NCBI GenBank assembly: GCA_002077045.2
Contig: KZ111140.1
Location: forward strand, 2,118,013-2,128,811
DNA from: Rachicladosporium sp. CCFEE 5018
Taxonomy: Eukaryota; Ascomycota; Dothideomycetes; Cladosporiales; Cladosporiaceae
Length of the DNA: 10,799 nt
Reading direction: 5' to 3'
Shown: piece after piece, positions 1 to 6,783 of the stretch
How the letters are laid out: the number at the start of each line of letters is the position of its first letter
How positions within the stretch are numbered: position 1 is the first letter of the stretch
Position numbers and translations under genes: made by a program
The notes under the pieces: generated by a model
What the model saw: the letters and a program-made list of their open reading frames with translations, nothing else
What the model was told of the DNA's origin: nothing
Databases searched by the model: none

Positions 1-3000
1 CCAGTATCAGTCTGCTTTGACCAGCGCTTGTCGGAAGTGGGGATCAAGATGTGGCTGCCGGAGATCATGCCCAGTCCACCAAGCTCCTTGGGCGTGTAGA
101 AGACTGCTGGCGGGAATCGGGATGGCATCTTGGAGTTAAGACCGATCTTGACGCGGGTCTGGATCTTGGTCTCGCACTTGACGATCGTGTCGAGGAGATT
201 GACGGTGCTGACTGCGGCTTCACGGTAGTAGGTGAAGAGCGCGATGAGCGTTGTGTTCCACTTGTTGGCAATCTTCGTGAAGGTCGTGCTGCCCGAGGAC
301 ATGAGGATCTGGCGGATGCGGTTGTTGAACTTCGCTACATCATCTTCGGTGACTTGTAGGAACGCGTGCGCAGTGCGCTCTTTGGTGCTGTTGTCGACTA
401 GACTCCAAACCGAGTCCTTGACGGGGAACTCGTCAGCCGTGTTGCGCAGCTTTGGCAGGATGCGAACTTCGAAGCCGTTCATTGCGAAGAGCAAGTTAGG
501 GTTGTCGCGCGAGTAGACCGATGCGAAGGTGTCGTCCCACTCTATGGTCGTCAAGCTTCGTGGCAGTCTATTCTTCATATCCCAGAATACTGCCCTGCCG
601 AGATTGACATCATGGCGCATTAGACGCATGCGACTGTCGCGAGGCCAGCACTTCTTGTTCTTGTACCCGATTACATTCTCAAAGTTTGGATCTGGCTGCT
701 CGGTCAAGAAACGCTGGATCAGATCGCGAGACTCGTCAGCCGAGAAGCGGAAGAAGATCCAGATCTTGTCGATGTAGCGAGTGTATAAGCGAATTGGGTG
801 GCGGCTCTCAGTCGCCCGGTCGCGGAACTGCAGGAAGTCGTTGGGCGCATTTGGTGGCCCTGCAATCTCGCTGGCACGCTGCAGGCCGAGCAGCAGGAGA
901 TCGATAATCAGACCGTAGTACTGGAACACGAAAGCCGAGAACTGCAGTCCACGGATCATGCCGTAGGCGTTCGTATGGTTCATGTCCTTATAGTTGAGCT
1001 GCACGTTGTTCTTCGACGAGATGTAGTCTGCCAAGTTGTGATCCATGATTAAGCGCAGCAATCTATTGAGTAATGTAATGTCGATCTTCTCGTACACCTT
1101 ATCGAGTCGAGTCTCGAGCATCACATTGCACTCGCCTTCGTCGATCGACCAGACATTAGACAGATTGTTGATGCCCTGCGCCCACTTATAAGTGAGCAGT
1201 GGCGGCACTTCGCTATCAGATGGCTTGATCCAGGCAGGGAAGAGGCGGCGCTGATCAGCCTGGTACCATAAGTACTGATCGAGATAGGCGTCGGTGATCT
1301 TCTCGATGGGCTCAATATCGTACACCGGGTTGATGTTACTGTAATTGTCGTTCATGTCAATGCCGACCTCTTTGAAGGCGCGCTGCGTGAGCAAGAAGCG
1401 CTTGATACGTGCCAGCGTTGTGCCAGGACTGTCATACGCTTGTTCGATCAGCGCAAGCTCCTCTCGCTGACTCTGATTGAGTCGTCCCTTGACACTGTAT
1501 GCCTCTCGGAGCCGCTCGAGCGCTAGGATCAGGATCTTCGTGTCGTGCTTGTAGCTGACCGAAGGGAAGGGGATGGGCTGATACTTTCGGCTCTCCAGCC
1601 AATGCACAGCAGTGGTGAAGATCGCGACACCCTCCTCCGTGCTGACATATGGACCATCCTTGAGGTAGTTATGCTGCCTCTCTTGCTCAGCCTTGAGCCA
1701 CAGGCGCGTGAGTCTGCCCAAGTTCTTCTTCGCGACAGTCTTGTCGACAGTCGCACCTCGCCTGATGCGCTCACGATTGTAGTGCGCAACAGACACCCAC
1801 CAGTCTGCCTTACTCTTCACGTACCGCAAGATGATATCCTCGATCGGCTTGGGCAGACCTGGCACCTTCCATGGAATGTTAGATTTCCAGCACCGCCAAG
1901 CCTCGCTGAGATGCTGCAGCACGGTATTGACCTTGCTCTGTTTGATACCCTCGGGCATCATGTCCATCAAGTCCGCCATGACAGAGGCGCGCAGCTCGAG
2001 GTCGAAATGCGACTCGACTCGCTGCTTCGTGACAGTCTTCGCCACGCCCTTGCTGTGACGTCCCTCGAACTGTCTGCTGAGCAAGTTGCCTAGCCATCGC
2101 TCAAGTAGGGGAATGATGCCTCGCAGGAAGAACAGCCACACTCGCCATGCGGGTGCCCAGAAGCCGCAGCCTGGTCCCTTGCCGACAGGTCCGGAGTTGA
2201 AGCGATAGTAGATCAAATGCTTCAAGTCCTTGCATTGGCGGATCTGATGCATAAGCTTGTACTTGTAACGGTACATGCCTGTCAGCTGACCAACATGGTT
2301 GAAAGCATACAAGATGCCGTCTGCAAGCTGGAAGGCATCGATGTTGCCTAGTCTGTACTGCACTTGGGCGTCGACGATAAGCTTGGTCAGTCGCAGGATC
2401 TCGCGCATCAAGTGGAAGGCATTTCCGAACCGCGACTTCTTGCGCTCCTTTGTCGTCAGCGTCTTGATGGGCTTCAAGTTGAAGTTGTAGTCAAGATGCA
2501 GATAAGTCAGATTCTTGCGGTGGATCAGCAAATTCAGCATGTTGAAGCCTTGCCTGCAAACTTGCAATCCAGCTTCCACCCAGTCGATGGTCGTCTGCTG
2601 GAAGAACTTTGTGCTCTTCAGACTGCGACAGAGGTTCTGCTTGTTCTGTGCCTTAGCTGCCTTCTTGTGCAGTTCGTTTAGAACGAAGGTCTTCAACATC
2701 TTCTGATACGAGACCCGGACCTTCACAGGCTGACCTCCAGGCACGTGCTCCAGATACCATTGCTTTACAAGCGGTACATCTTGTGCTCGTACCATCTTGC
2801 CAGATCGCCGGTCGAACGGGTATGGTGCCCACCACAACGCAATAGCTGCAGATGTGTCCTGATTCGCAAGATCCTCGTCAATCAGGAATGGCTCAACTTC
2901 ATCGGGAAGACTGAAGCCAACACCGCCTTCCTCATCCTCCGGCTCTTCGTTATTGCCCTGACCGAAGATCTCATCCTCGTGGCTGATCGTCAAATTTTTC

Positions 3001-4151
3001 GGTGCCACTGATCTCGATGAAATAGGATTGATCGCAGAGTCGAAGTAGAACGCAGGTAAGCTCGGGTCTTCGGTCTTAAGGTAGACGCATTGTGGATATG
3101 AGTAGACTCCGAGCTTCACGCTGCGAGGTAAGCTATTGTACAGGTAGGGGAAGGCGACTTTGTACTCTGTTCGGATAGGTGACCGGAAGATGATGCGATC
3201 GATGGCATTGAACTCTCCGAAGTCCTCGTCATTTGGATCGACATCCTTGTATAGAGGCTCAAAGCGAGGTCCACCTGGTATCGCCACGTTCAGTGCCTTC
3301 GCAGTGGCGAAGCCCGGTAGGTCAAAGAGATGAAAGTAGTTCTTGTCAACGATGTCTGACAACAGCGGATCACTGAGCCGGTGTAGTGCAGCCATCTGAG
3401 GTAGTGACAGATTCCACTCCTTGTAGCCCGGCCCGTTGACATGGCTGGTATCTGACAGCGGCCTGTGATCGTAAAACCAGTCGAACACCGCCTCATCCTC
3501 CTCCTCGTCAAGTTCCATCTGTATGGGCTCCAACGGCTCAACATCCTCGATGTTCTCCGACCAACTCAATGGTGGCTCCTCATCATCAAATGGTGGGAAT
3601 CGCATCCTCTTGAAATGTCTCCGATCGCTCTTCTCTCTCCGCATAGCGACCCACATTGTCGCCCACTGTGCATGAAACACTGGCTCAATCACCCTGGGTA
3701 TCTCATTGACAAGCGTCAGACAGCCGTTGACATGGTACAGCACCTTGACCTCCCGCGCAGACTCCCAAGGCATCGGCATATTCTCCAGCAACTTAAGCAC
3801 AGCATGCGGCATGAACTTCAGCGCGCCAAGGTAGCTGCGCTTGTCGCTACTGAACTTCTTCTGTGAGACATCGCCGATGTCTTTGACGATCTTGCGTAAA
3901 TGCTCGGGAGGCATGTCGACTTTCTGGGTCTCCACGAAGCCGCCGCGACGCTTTTCTGCGAAGCGACGGCGTTGCATGCCTAGCCATTCCTTCTTCTTGG
4001 CCTGCTTCTTCGCAAGCTCGGGGTCGATGGGGGCGGAGCGGAAGCCTGGTGGTGGAGGTGGTGGAATGCCAGCTGATGAAAGTCCTGGAGGCGCGCCTGG
4101 GGGTGGTGGAGGTTGCCATCCTGGCGGCGGCGGCGGTGGAATGCCTGCCAT
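1..4151 (-). CDS. PRP8: Pre-mRNA-splicing factor Prp8, N-terminal 1383 codons (runs off left edge)
   Basis: Prp8 is the large U5 snRNP protein that cradles the U2/U6/U5 RNA active site of the spliceosome in the nucleus. The minus frame is open without introns or frameshifts from ATG 4151-4149 to the edge. After a proline-rich head (residues 1-40) it stays collinear with family members I know: MPPEH near residue 80, YLGALKFMPHAVLKLLENMP near 105, RREKSDRRHFKRMRFPPFDDE near 170, KKCWPRDSRMRLMRHDVNLG near 1163, and KELGGLGM close to the edge. By homology this covers PRO8NT (about 55-205), PROCN (about 420-825), RRM-like and U5-binding segments and most of the RT-like core. The linker end, endonuclease-like, RNase H-like and Jab1/MPN domains lie outside; full length is usually about 2350 aa. 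The start is supported by an in-frame stop at 4187-4185 and a G at -3. No intein interrupts the visible part. The gene is head-to-head with eL34. Confidence 0.97.
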   Translation of the reverse strand, partial: MAGIPPPPPPGWQPPPPPGAPPGLSSAGIPPPPPPGFRSAPIDPELAKKQAKKKEWLGMQRRRFAEKRRGGFVETQKVDMPPEHLRKIVKDIGDVSQKKFSSDKRSYLGALKFMPHAVLKLLENMPMPWESAREVKVLYHVNGCLTLVNEIPRVIEPVFHAQWATMWVAMRREKSDRRHFKRMRFPPFDDEEPPLSWSENIEDVEPLEPIQMELDEEEDEAVFDWFYDHRPLSDTSHVNGPGYKEWNLSLPQMAALHRLSDPLLSDIVDKNYFHLFDLPGFATAKALNVAIPGGPRFEPLYKDVDPNDEDFGEFNAIDRIIFRSPIRTEYKVAFPYLYNSLPRSVKLGVYSYPQCVYLKTEDPSLPAFYFDSAINPISSRSVAPKNLTISHEDEIFGQGNNEEPEDEEGGVGFSLPDEVEPFLIDEDLANQDTSAAIALWWAPYPFDRRSGKMVRAQDVPLVKQWYLEHVPGGQPVKVRVSYQKMLKTFVLNELHKKAAKAQNKQNLCRSLKSTKFFQQTTIDWVEAGLQVCRQGFNMLNLLIHRKNLTYLHLDYNFNLKPIKTLTTKERKKSRFGNAFHLMREILRLTKLIVDAQVQYRLGNIDAFQLADGILYAFNHVGQLTGMYRYKYKLMHQIRQCKDLKHLIYYRFNSGPVGKGPGCGFWAPAWRVWLFFLRGIIPLLERWLGNLLSRQFEGRHSKGVAKTVTKQRVESHFDLELRASVMADLMDMMPEGIKQSKVNTVLQHLSEAWRCWKSNIPWKVPGLPKPIEDIILRYVKSKADWWVSVAHYNRERIRRGATVDKTVAKKNLGRLTRLWLKAEQERQHNYLKDGPYVSTEEGVAIFTTAVHWLESRKYQPIPFPSVSYKHDTKILILALERLREAYSVKGRLNQSQREELALIEQAYDSPGTTLARIKRFLLTQRAFKEVGIDMNDNYSNINPVYDIEPIEKITDAYLDQYLWYQADQRRLFPAWIKPSDSEVPPLLTYKWAQGINNLSNVWSIDEGECNVMLETRLDKVYEKIDITLLNRLLRLIMDHNLADYISSKNNVQLNYKDMNHTNAYGMIRGLQFSAFVFQYYGLIIDLLLLGLQRASEIAGPPNAPNDFLQFRDRATESRHPIRLYTRYIDKIWIFFRFSADESRDLIQRFLTEQPDPNFENVIGYKNKKCWPRDSRMRLMRHDVNLGRAVFWDMKNRLPRSLTTIEWDDTFASVYSRDNPNLLFAMNGFEVRILPKLRNTADEFPVKDSVWSLVDNSTKERTAHAFLQVTEDDVAKFNNRIRQILMSSGSTTFTKIANKWNTTLIALFTYYREAAVSTVNLLDTIVKCETKIQTRVKIGLNSKMPSRFPPAVFYTPKELGGLGMISGSHILIPTSDKRWSKQTDT
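4045..4145 (-). repeat. Duplicated proline-rich coding repeat in the Prp8 N-terminus
   Basis: Two 26-bp copies at 4045-4070 and 4120-4145 match at 22 of 26 positions and lie 75 bp apart. Each encodes GIPPPPPPG (residues 28-36 and 3-11), once followed by F and once by W. A further proline run, QPPPPPGAPPG, lies between them. The four mismatches fall at third codon positions, so the protein repeat is exact while the DNA has drifted. Prp8 of filamentous fungi often has a proline-rich head absent from the human protein. PPPPPPGW and PPPPPPGF resemble ligands of GYF or WW domains, which occur in spliceosomal partners; that role is inference. Confidence 0.8.
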
Positions 4152-4515
4152 GGCTGTGATGGGTGTTTGCAGGTTCAGTCCCTCCTACTGCGGTATCACC
4201 AGCATACTACTCGATGCGCGATGGCGGCGCGAGAGACACGTGGTGGACAGTAGGTACTCGCTATGGTAGGATGAGTTGATCTTCACTCGACGCTGTGTCC
4301 TGCGACTGTATTCTACTCTACGTTACCTTCAGGTCCTCCATCAAGTGGCGTCTTCTTCAGAAGTTCGACACCGTGCGCGAGTCAAGCTCCGAGATAAACC
4401 CGTACTGGTGCCAAGACCCACCTCCACCTCCCAAATTCTCGACTGCGACGTCAATTGCAGACGATAGCGACAACGACTCGATCGCGCTCACACACAACAT
4501 CTCATTACCGCAGAG
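4152..4515. promoter_or_regulatory. Divergent promoter region between PRP8 and the eL34 gene
   Basis: These 364 bases separate the two start codons, so they must hold both promoters and 5' UTRs. A palindromic CACGTG (bHLH E-box) lies at 4237-4242, 86 bp from the Prp8 ATG and 274 bp from the eL34 ATG. A CT-rich and CCACCTCCACCTCCC-type tract near 4417-4440 faces the eL34 side, as is common before fungal transcription starts. No CCAAT box or clear TATA box was seen. I found no convincing 5' UTR intron, although the 25 nt before the Prp8 ATG end in a weak acceptor-like ATCACAG. Confidence 0.65.
4237..4242. promoter_or_regulatory. CACGTG E-box in the PRP8/eL34 promoter
   Basis: A perfect 6-bp palindrome CACGTG, flanked as GACACGTGGT. 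bHLH proteins such as Cbf1 and Pho4 bind this core, and Cbf1 takes part in ribosomal-protein gene control in Candida albicans. Whether it works here is inference, since a 6-mer arises by chance about once per 4 kb. Confidence 0.4.
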
Positions 4516-5165
4516 ATGGCCAACAGCAGATTGACATACGTATGTACAGAGTCGTGGAGGAGACGCGCACATGGAAGGGACACTGACATCTTTCACAGCG
4601 CAGGCGCATGCCGTAAGTTTCCCACCATGAACTTCCTCATAGCTCAGGACCGCTACTGGATATGCCGGAACGACTTAGCGACAGATAGGCTGGTCGCTTT
4701 ATCTGGGCAAGGAACGATGAGGGAGGAACTGGAGGATCGAAATCAAAACGGGCGGATTTGGGAGCATTGCAGGACTAACACCACCCAAACAGATACAACA
4801 CCGTCTCCAACAAAGTCCGCATCATCAAAACCCCCGGCGGATCCCTCAGATACCTTCACCTCAAGAAGAAGGGCACAGCACCAAAGTGCGGTGACTGCGG
4901 TAGCAAACTTGCAGGCGTACGTCTCAGCCATCTGGCCTACCCACAAACTCAGCCTGGAAACTAACAACACCAGATCCCCGCTCTCCGTCCTCGCGAATAC
5001 TCCCAGATCTCCCGGCCCAAGAAGACGGTGCAGCGCGCATATGGCGGTAGCCGGTGTGCAAACTGTGTAAAGGACCGTGTGGTGCGTGCGTTCTTGATCG
5101 AGGAGCAGAAGATTGTCAAGAAGGTCATGAAGGAGCAGGAGAAGAAGCAAAAGGGTGGACGATAG
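4516..5165 (+). CDS. RPL34: 60S ribosomal protein eL34 (four exons)
   Basis: CDS is join(4516-4539, 4599-4612, 4793-4916, 4974-5165), 354 nt, 117 aa. eL34 is a zinc-ribbon protein of the cytosolic large ribosomal subunit. The spliced protein begins MANSRLTYRRRMPYNTVSNK, then has APKCGDCGSKLAGIPALRPR, AYGGSRCANCVKDR and RAFLIEEQKIVKK, matching fungal eL34 from end to end. Cys45/Cys48 and Cys82/Cys85 form the two zinc knuckles; the tail is lysine-rich. Junctions fall after Tyr8, inside Pro13 and after Gly54; all introns are GT-AG with ACTGAC or ACTAAC branch sites. Exon 2 is only 14 nt but supplies the conserved RRR, which fixes its borders. A G at -3 suits the start. Unspliced, the same ATG opens a 184-codon frame to 5070 that is not the real protein. 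Confidence 0.95.
4540..4598 (+). other. eL34 intron 1 (59 nt)
   Basis: Donor GTATGT, branch site ACTGAC at 4582-4587, acceptor TTTCACAG. It is phase 0, between Tyr8 and Arg9. A second AG five bases downstream (CGCAG, 4599-4603) would shift the frame and remove part of the conserved RRR, so the first AG is the productive site. Confidence 0.9.
4613..4792 (+). other. eL34 intron 2 (180 nt), unusually long for this locus
   Basis: Donor GTAAGT, branch site ACTAAC at 4774-4779, acceptor CCAAACAG. It is phase 2, inside Pro13. Its length is about three times that of the other two introns in the gene. Retention gives CCG TAA, a stop straight after the exon. It holds two overlapping inverted repeats: AGCGAC 4677-4682 with GTCGCT 4693-4698, and CAGATA 4682-4687 with TATCTG 4700-4705. 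No complete C/D or H/ACA snoRNA was recognised in it. Confidence 0.9.
4917..4973 (+). other. eL34 intron 3 (57 nt)
   Basis: Donor GTACGT, branch site ACTAAC at 4960-4965, acceptor ACACCAG. It is phase 0, between Gly54 and Ile55. Its length is a multiple of three, but retention meets TAA within the branch site (CTAAC) in frame. Confidence 0.9.
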
Positions 5166-5600
5166 ATCGCGCGATGATGGCGTGGTCTGAATGCAAGGAG
5201 CATAGTACCGGTCAGGCAATAGGAGCCACGATTCGCGTGGACATGACTTCACGGAGCATGATCCGCAAGGCGTGATCGAACCATTACGGTCGTCTGGCTC
5301 CGCACTACCTTCTAGACTTAGCGAATTCTCGACGCTATCGATTGCTTCGCAACACATTCAGCTTTTCCAGGCTCCCTGAGCTGGCAAGTCCCCTCTATCA
5401 GGGCTGTGGTGTGCCTTAGCCTATTCGCTTTCATTGCAGTGAGATTCTATTGCCTCTCTCGCGCCCTCCGGCAAGCAGCTTCCCTCTGTACAGGCTGGAC
5501 GGCATGATCACTCCGTATGCATTACCAGATGCGTTCCCATACCGAGTCTCGATCACCATGTCTTTTTCCATCGCCCATAACAATGCATTGGACCTCACCT
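5166..5600. other. Convergent 3' intergenic region between eL34 and Rrp41
   Basis: These 435 bases lie between two genes that end toward each other, so they hold both 3' UTRs and polyadenylation sites. I see no AATAAA, tRNA or coding segment. The only structure is small: a 10-bp perfect palindrome CAATGCATTG at 5581-5590, just after the Rrp41 stop, and a CCCTGA/TCAGGG inverted repeat at 5374-5379 and 5398-5403, both within chance expectation. Confidence 0.6.
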
Positions 5601-6439
5601 TCACCCCACCTTCCCCTCCAACACCCTCTCCCCATGCTCCCTCACAATCCCATCCAACACACCTCTCACCCTCCTCGCCCCCTCAAGTCCCACAGCAATC
5701 ATCCCCTCCAGCCTCCCCATCTGCACCCTACTCTCCAACACCAACACCCTGACACCCTCGCCCTCACCCGTTCCTGCGATGGTCAGAAAAGGTAACTCGA
5801 CTTCCTCCTGCTCGTTCACATCCAGTAGCACGTCTGCCTCTTCTTCGTTATCGGCGTAGGCTGCGGTCGTAGCTACGGTCACTGCGGCGAGAGGAGCGAG
5901 CATGGGTATGCCGGCGTCTATCAGGGCGAGAGTCGAAGCATTGAGGCAGGTCGCGAGGAGGGAGCCAGATTGGGACAAAACATGCAGCGTAAGGGTGATT
6001 GTGGAGTGAGGGTAGAGATGTAGCAACAGTGTCGACGTGAAAGCAGATGAGATAGTGTGGGCAAGCTCTGCTGTGCGTCTACATACACATCGTCAGCTAC
6101 ATACTCTGGCCCCAGAACCCTCTCGCATGTATGCGATACTACGCACTTATCTCCCCTCGCCCGTTTCCGCCGATCCGTTCCCGAGAACCCAGCAAAATTC
6201 ACCTCCACCTCCACAATCGCATCCTGGTTCTGCTCGCTGCTGTAAGCGCCGCCCCTGCGCTTTGACTCAGAGGGTCCGGCGACTGTGCAGATGACTTTTG
6301 TGTTGCCTTGCTCGAAGTAGGCGGAGCCGTCGGCGGCGGCTTGGGTGTGCAGGGAAGCGGCGAGGCGGCGGAGTTCGTGGGCGCGGCGGCCGTCAAGCCT
6401 CAGCCGGGCGAGGGAGTAGGTGGATGTGTCGAGGGGCAT
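5601..6439 (-). CDS. SKI6: Exosome complex component Rrp41/Ski6 (RNase PH fold, two exons)
   Basis: CDS is complement(join(5601-6078, 6147-6439)), 771 nt, 256 aa; yeast Ski6 is 246. Rrp41 is one of six RNase PH-like subunits in the ring of the nuclear and cytoplasmic RNA exosome, which feeds RNA to Rrp44/Dis3 and Rrp6. The start has the family's LRLDGRRAHELRR and DGSAYFEQGNTKVICTVAGP, then FSGTDRRKRARGDK. Exon 2 has RTAELAHTISSAF, LHLYPHSTITLTLHVL, the hallmark NASTLALIDAGIP near residue 150, and RLEGMIAVGLEGARRVRGVL near the end. The family ring is known to be catalytically inactive in fungi and animals. The ATG at 6439-6437 has an in-frame stop eight codons upstream and an A at -3. The C-terminal half carries an acidic stretch, DNEEEAD, in a surface-loop position. 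It is head-to-head with the SNF2-like gene. Confidence 0.94.
6079..6146 (-). other. Rrp41 intron (68 nt)
   Basis: Read on the minus strand: donor GTGCGT at 6146-6141, branch site GCTGAC about 15 nt before the acceptor, acceptor TATGTAG. It is phase 2, splitting the Lys codon of GDK-RTAELAH. Its length is not a multiple of three, and the unspliced frame quickly loses similarity to the family. Confidence 0.88.
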
Positions 6440-6783
6440 GGTTGCGATGAGACGGAAATGGAGCTATGTGGAGGTTATAGGCACAAGGCGCCGACATGTG
6501 TTTGCGCAGCTTTCTCTAGATGATCGACAGTGCAGCGGAAAGTTTTGGCGGGGTTGAGGTGGTGCCTGGGCATTCCCCTCCATGGACACCCCCTCCCTCC
6601 TTCCGTGACCGACAAGACCTCATCATGTTCAACTTCACTTCATGGAGATCCTCACGTCTAGATCTTGACGCGTCGTATGGTCACCTTGACATGCGTCAGC
6701 GCGTAGGTGTTCACCAAAACTCCGACACCTTCGACTGATCGCTATTCACGCGACTTCACAAATGACACTCATATATTGCCACT
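6440..6783. promoter_or_regulatory. Divergent promoter region between Rrp41 and the SNF2-like gene
   Basis: These 344 bases separate the two start codons. A palindromic GACGCGTC at 6667-6674 contains the MCB core ACGCGT; two further CGCG cores lie at 6700-6703 and 6749-6752. Pyrimidine-rich stretches with CCCCT (stress-element core) lie at 6575-6579 and 6590-6594. No CCAAT box and no strong TATA box were seen, although ATATAT occurs 10 bp before the SNF2-like ATG, too close to act as a TATA box. Confidence 0.6.
6668..6673. promoter_or_regulatory. MCB-type element ACGCGT
   Basis: ACGCGT is the MluI cell-cycle box bound by MBF/DSC1 (Mbp1 or Res proteins with Swi6) to drive G1/S expression of replication and repair genes in yeasts. 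It lies 111 bp from the SNF2-like ATG and 229 bp from the Rrp41 ATG. A genome-maintenance ATPase would be a plausible target; that assignment is inference from motif and context. Confidence 0.4.

Noticed and set aside
1545..2093. Long open frame on the plus strand opposite Prp8 (and similar ones at 51-359 and 3465-3866)
   Set aside because: They are in codon register with the Prp8 frame on the other strand, so stop-free runs arise from Prp8 codon use; the proteins look like nothing known and lack a promoter of their own.
1..4151. Prp8 intein
   Set aside because: Prp8 of many fungi hosts an intein, but the visible 1383 residues are collinear with intein-free homologs; the rest of the gene is outside the window.
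4613..4792. Possible intronic snoRNA in eL34 intron 2
   Set aside because: ACGATGA near 4717 is one base off a C box, but there is no CTGA D box in the right place, nor a clear H and ACA box pair.
4516..5070. 184-codon open frame starting at the eL34 ATG
   Set aside because: It reads through introns 1 and 2 in the wrong frame; only the spliced product matches eL34.
4743..5357. 204-codon minus-strand frame opposite eL34
   Set aside because: It covers eL34 exons and introns in antisense; the low-complexity leucine run comes from the complement of lysine and glutamate codons.
5374..5403. CCCTGA/TCAGGG inverted repeat between eL34 and Rrp41
   Set aside because: Six-base arms with an 18-base spacer are expected by chance at this length.
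5450..5752. Proline- and serine-rich plus-strand frame
   Set aside because: It mostly overlaps the 3' end of Rrp41 in antisense; its composition reflects the complement of glycine- and glutamate-rich codons.
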